Source: Arthrobacter globiformis (GTDB lineage: Bacteria; Actinomycetota; Actinomycetes; Actinomycetales; Micrococcaceae). Taken from it: a stretch of 64,000 nt of DNA. Made by a program: the position numbers and the translations under genes. Shown here one piece after another: positions 63,751 to 64,000 of this stretch. How positions within the stretch are numbered: position 1 is the stretch's first letter; each line of letters opens with the position of its first letter. The notes beneath the pieces are model-generated. The model ran no database searches, was not told the origin of the DNA, and saw only the letters and a list, made by a program, of their open reading frames with translations. The DNA lies in NCBI RefSeq assembly GCF_003261175.1, contig NZ_QLNP01000089.1:1-64000 (forward strand), read 5' to 3'.

Positions 63751-64000
63751 ATGGAGCGTTCAAAGAAGGTGGCTCTCGGCTTGGGCGCCACAGCCTTGGC
63801 ACTGGGTGCCGGGTTCGGTGTCACCGGCATGGCGGCCGCAACGACAGCCACGCCCACGCCCGCGCCGACATCAAGCAGCCCGTTCAGCGCTCCCGATGAC
63901 GGACCGCGTTTCGACGGCGGCGGGCGCGGGCATGGATATGGGCGCGGCCACGGTGCCGTCAAAGCGGACTCAGCGGCGCTGGCCGCCAAGCTGGGCGTGG
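63751..64000 (+). CDS. Hypothetical secreted protein, 3'-partial
   Basis: The reading frame is open from ATG 63751 to the end of the window (83 codons visible). MERSKK followed by a hydrophobic stretch (VALGLGATALALGAGFGVTG) and MAAA forms a typical signal peptide. A Pro/Thr/Ser-rich segment and a Gly/His/Arg-rich stretch (FDGGGRGHGYGRGHG) come next, then the start of a helical domain (DSAALAAKLGV). GAGGAG precedes the ATG. The family cannot be named from this part. Confidence 0.7.
   Translation, partial: MERSKKVALGLGATALALGAGFGVTGMAAATTATPTPAPTSSSPFSAPDDGPRFDGGGRGHGYGRGHGAVKADSAALAAKLGV

Overview
The window is about 64 kb of high-GC DNA. Gene content and order point to an actinobacterium of the Micrococcaceae, most like Arthrobacter or Pseudarthrobacter. 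Three things support this. First, the conserved blocks tatD-rpfB-rsmA-ispE-ABC-F and tRNA-Gln-glmU-prs-rplY-pth. Second, actinobacterial families such as Rpf, SCO4848-type and DUF2505 proteins, and an LpdA-type quinone reductase. Third, many genes start 6-7 nt after a TAGNNT box, the layout of actinobacterial leaderless transcripts. I see no prophage, transposase, integrase or CRISPR array. The genus is an inference from gene order and style, not a measurement.

Layout. 1-8.1 kb: the 3' part of a succinate-semialdehyde dehydrogenase, a convergent MHS-type transporter, and a coupled leftward operon MoxR ATPase-DUF58-transglutaminase. 8.3-14.6 kb: tatD, the resuscitation factor rpfB, rsmA, ispE and an ABC-F protein, followed by a TetR regulator. 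15.5-19.8 kb: tRNA-Gln, glmU, prs, rplY and pth. 20-25.5 kb: two overlapping giant LuxR/STAND regulators of about 910-920 residues, then a 516-bp gene-free stretch full of inverted repeats. 26-31.7 kb: sufS-sufU, nhaA, two small conserved proteins and an SDR/DUF2867 protein. 31.9-37.7 kb: mfd, a membrane hydrolase, a small membrane protein and deoC.

37.7-55.9 kb is a split nitrate/nitrite assimilation locus. It holds a small NirB-like flavoprotein, a HemD-winged-helix regulator (NnaR-like), cobA and nirB on the minus strand. nirD runs divergently on the plus strand. After a housekeeping interruption (phosphomannomutase, an Rrf2 regulator, purine nucleoside phosphorylase, an LpdA-type reductase and two unknown proteins) come nasB-nasC-narK on the minus strand. 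NarK would import nitrate, NasC with NasB would reduce it to nitrite, NirB with NirD would reduce nitrite to ammonium, and CobA with the HemD domain relates to supply of the siroheme cofactor. Three promoter regions here carry 11-bp-phased GAAAC/GTNAC half-sites resembling GlnR boxes; the clearest is a six-half-site array before nirB.

56.1-64 kb: an MHS-family transporter, a biotin-dependent acyl-CoA carboxylase alpha chain, maf, an MMPL exporter coupled to its own TetR regulator with a palindromic operator candidate, and the start of a secreted protein that runs off the window. Several intergenic palindromes (near 14.6, 18.2, 29.3 and 38.8 kb) look like members of dispersed repeat families.
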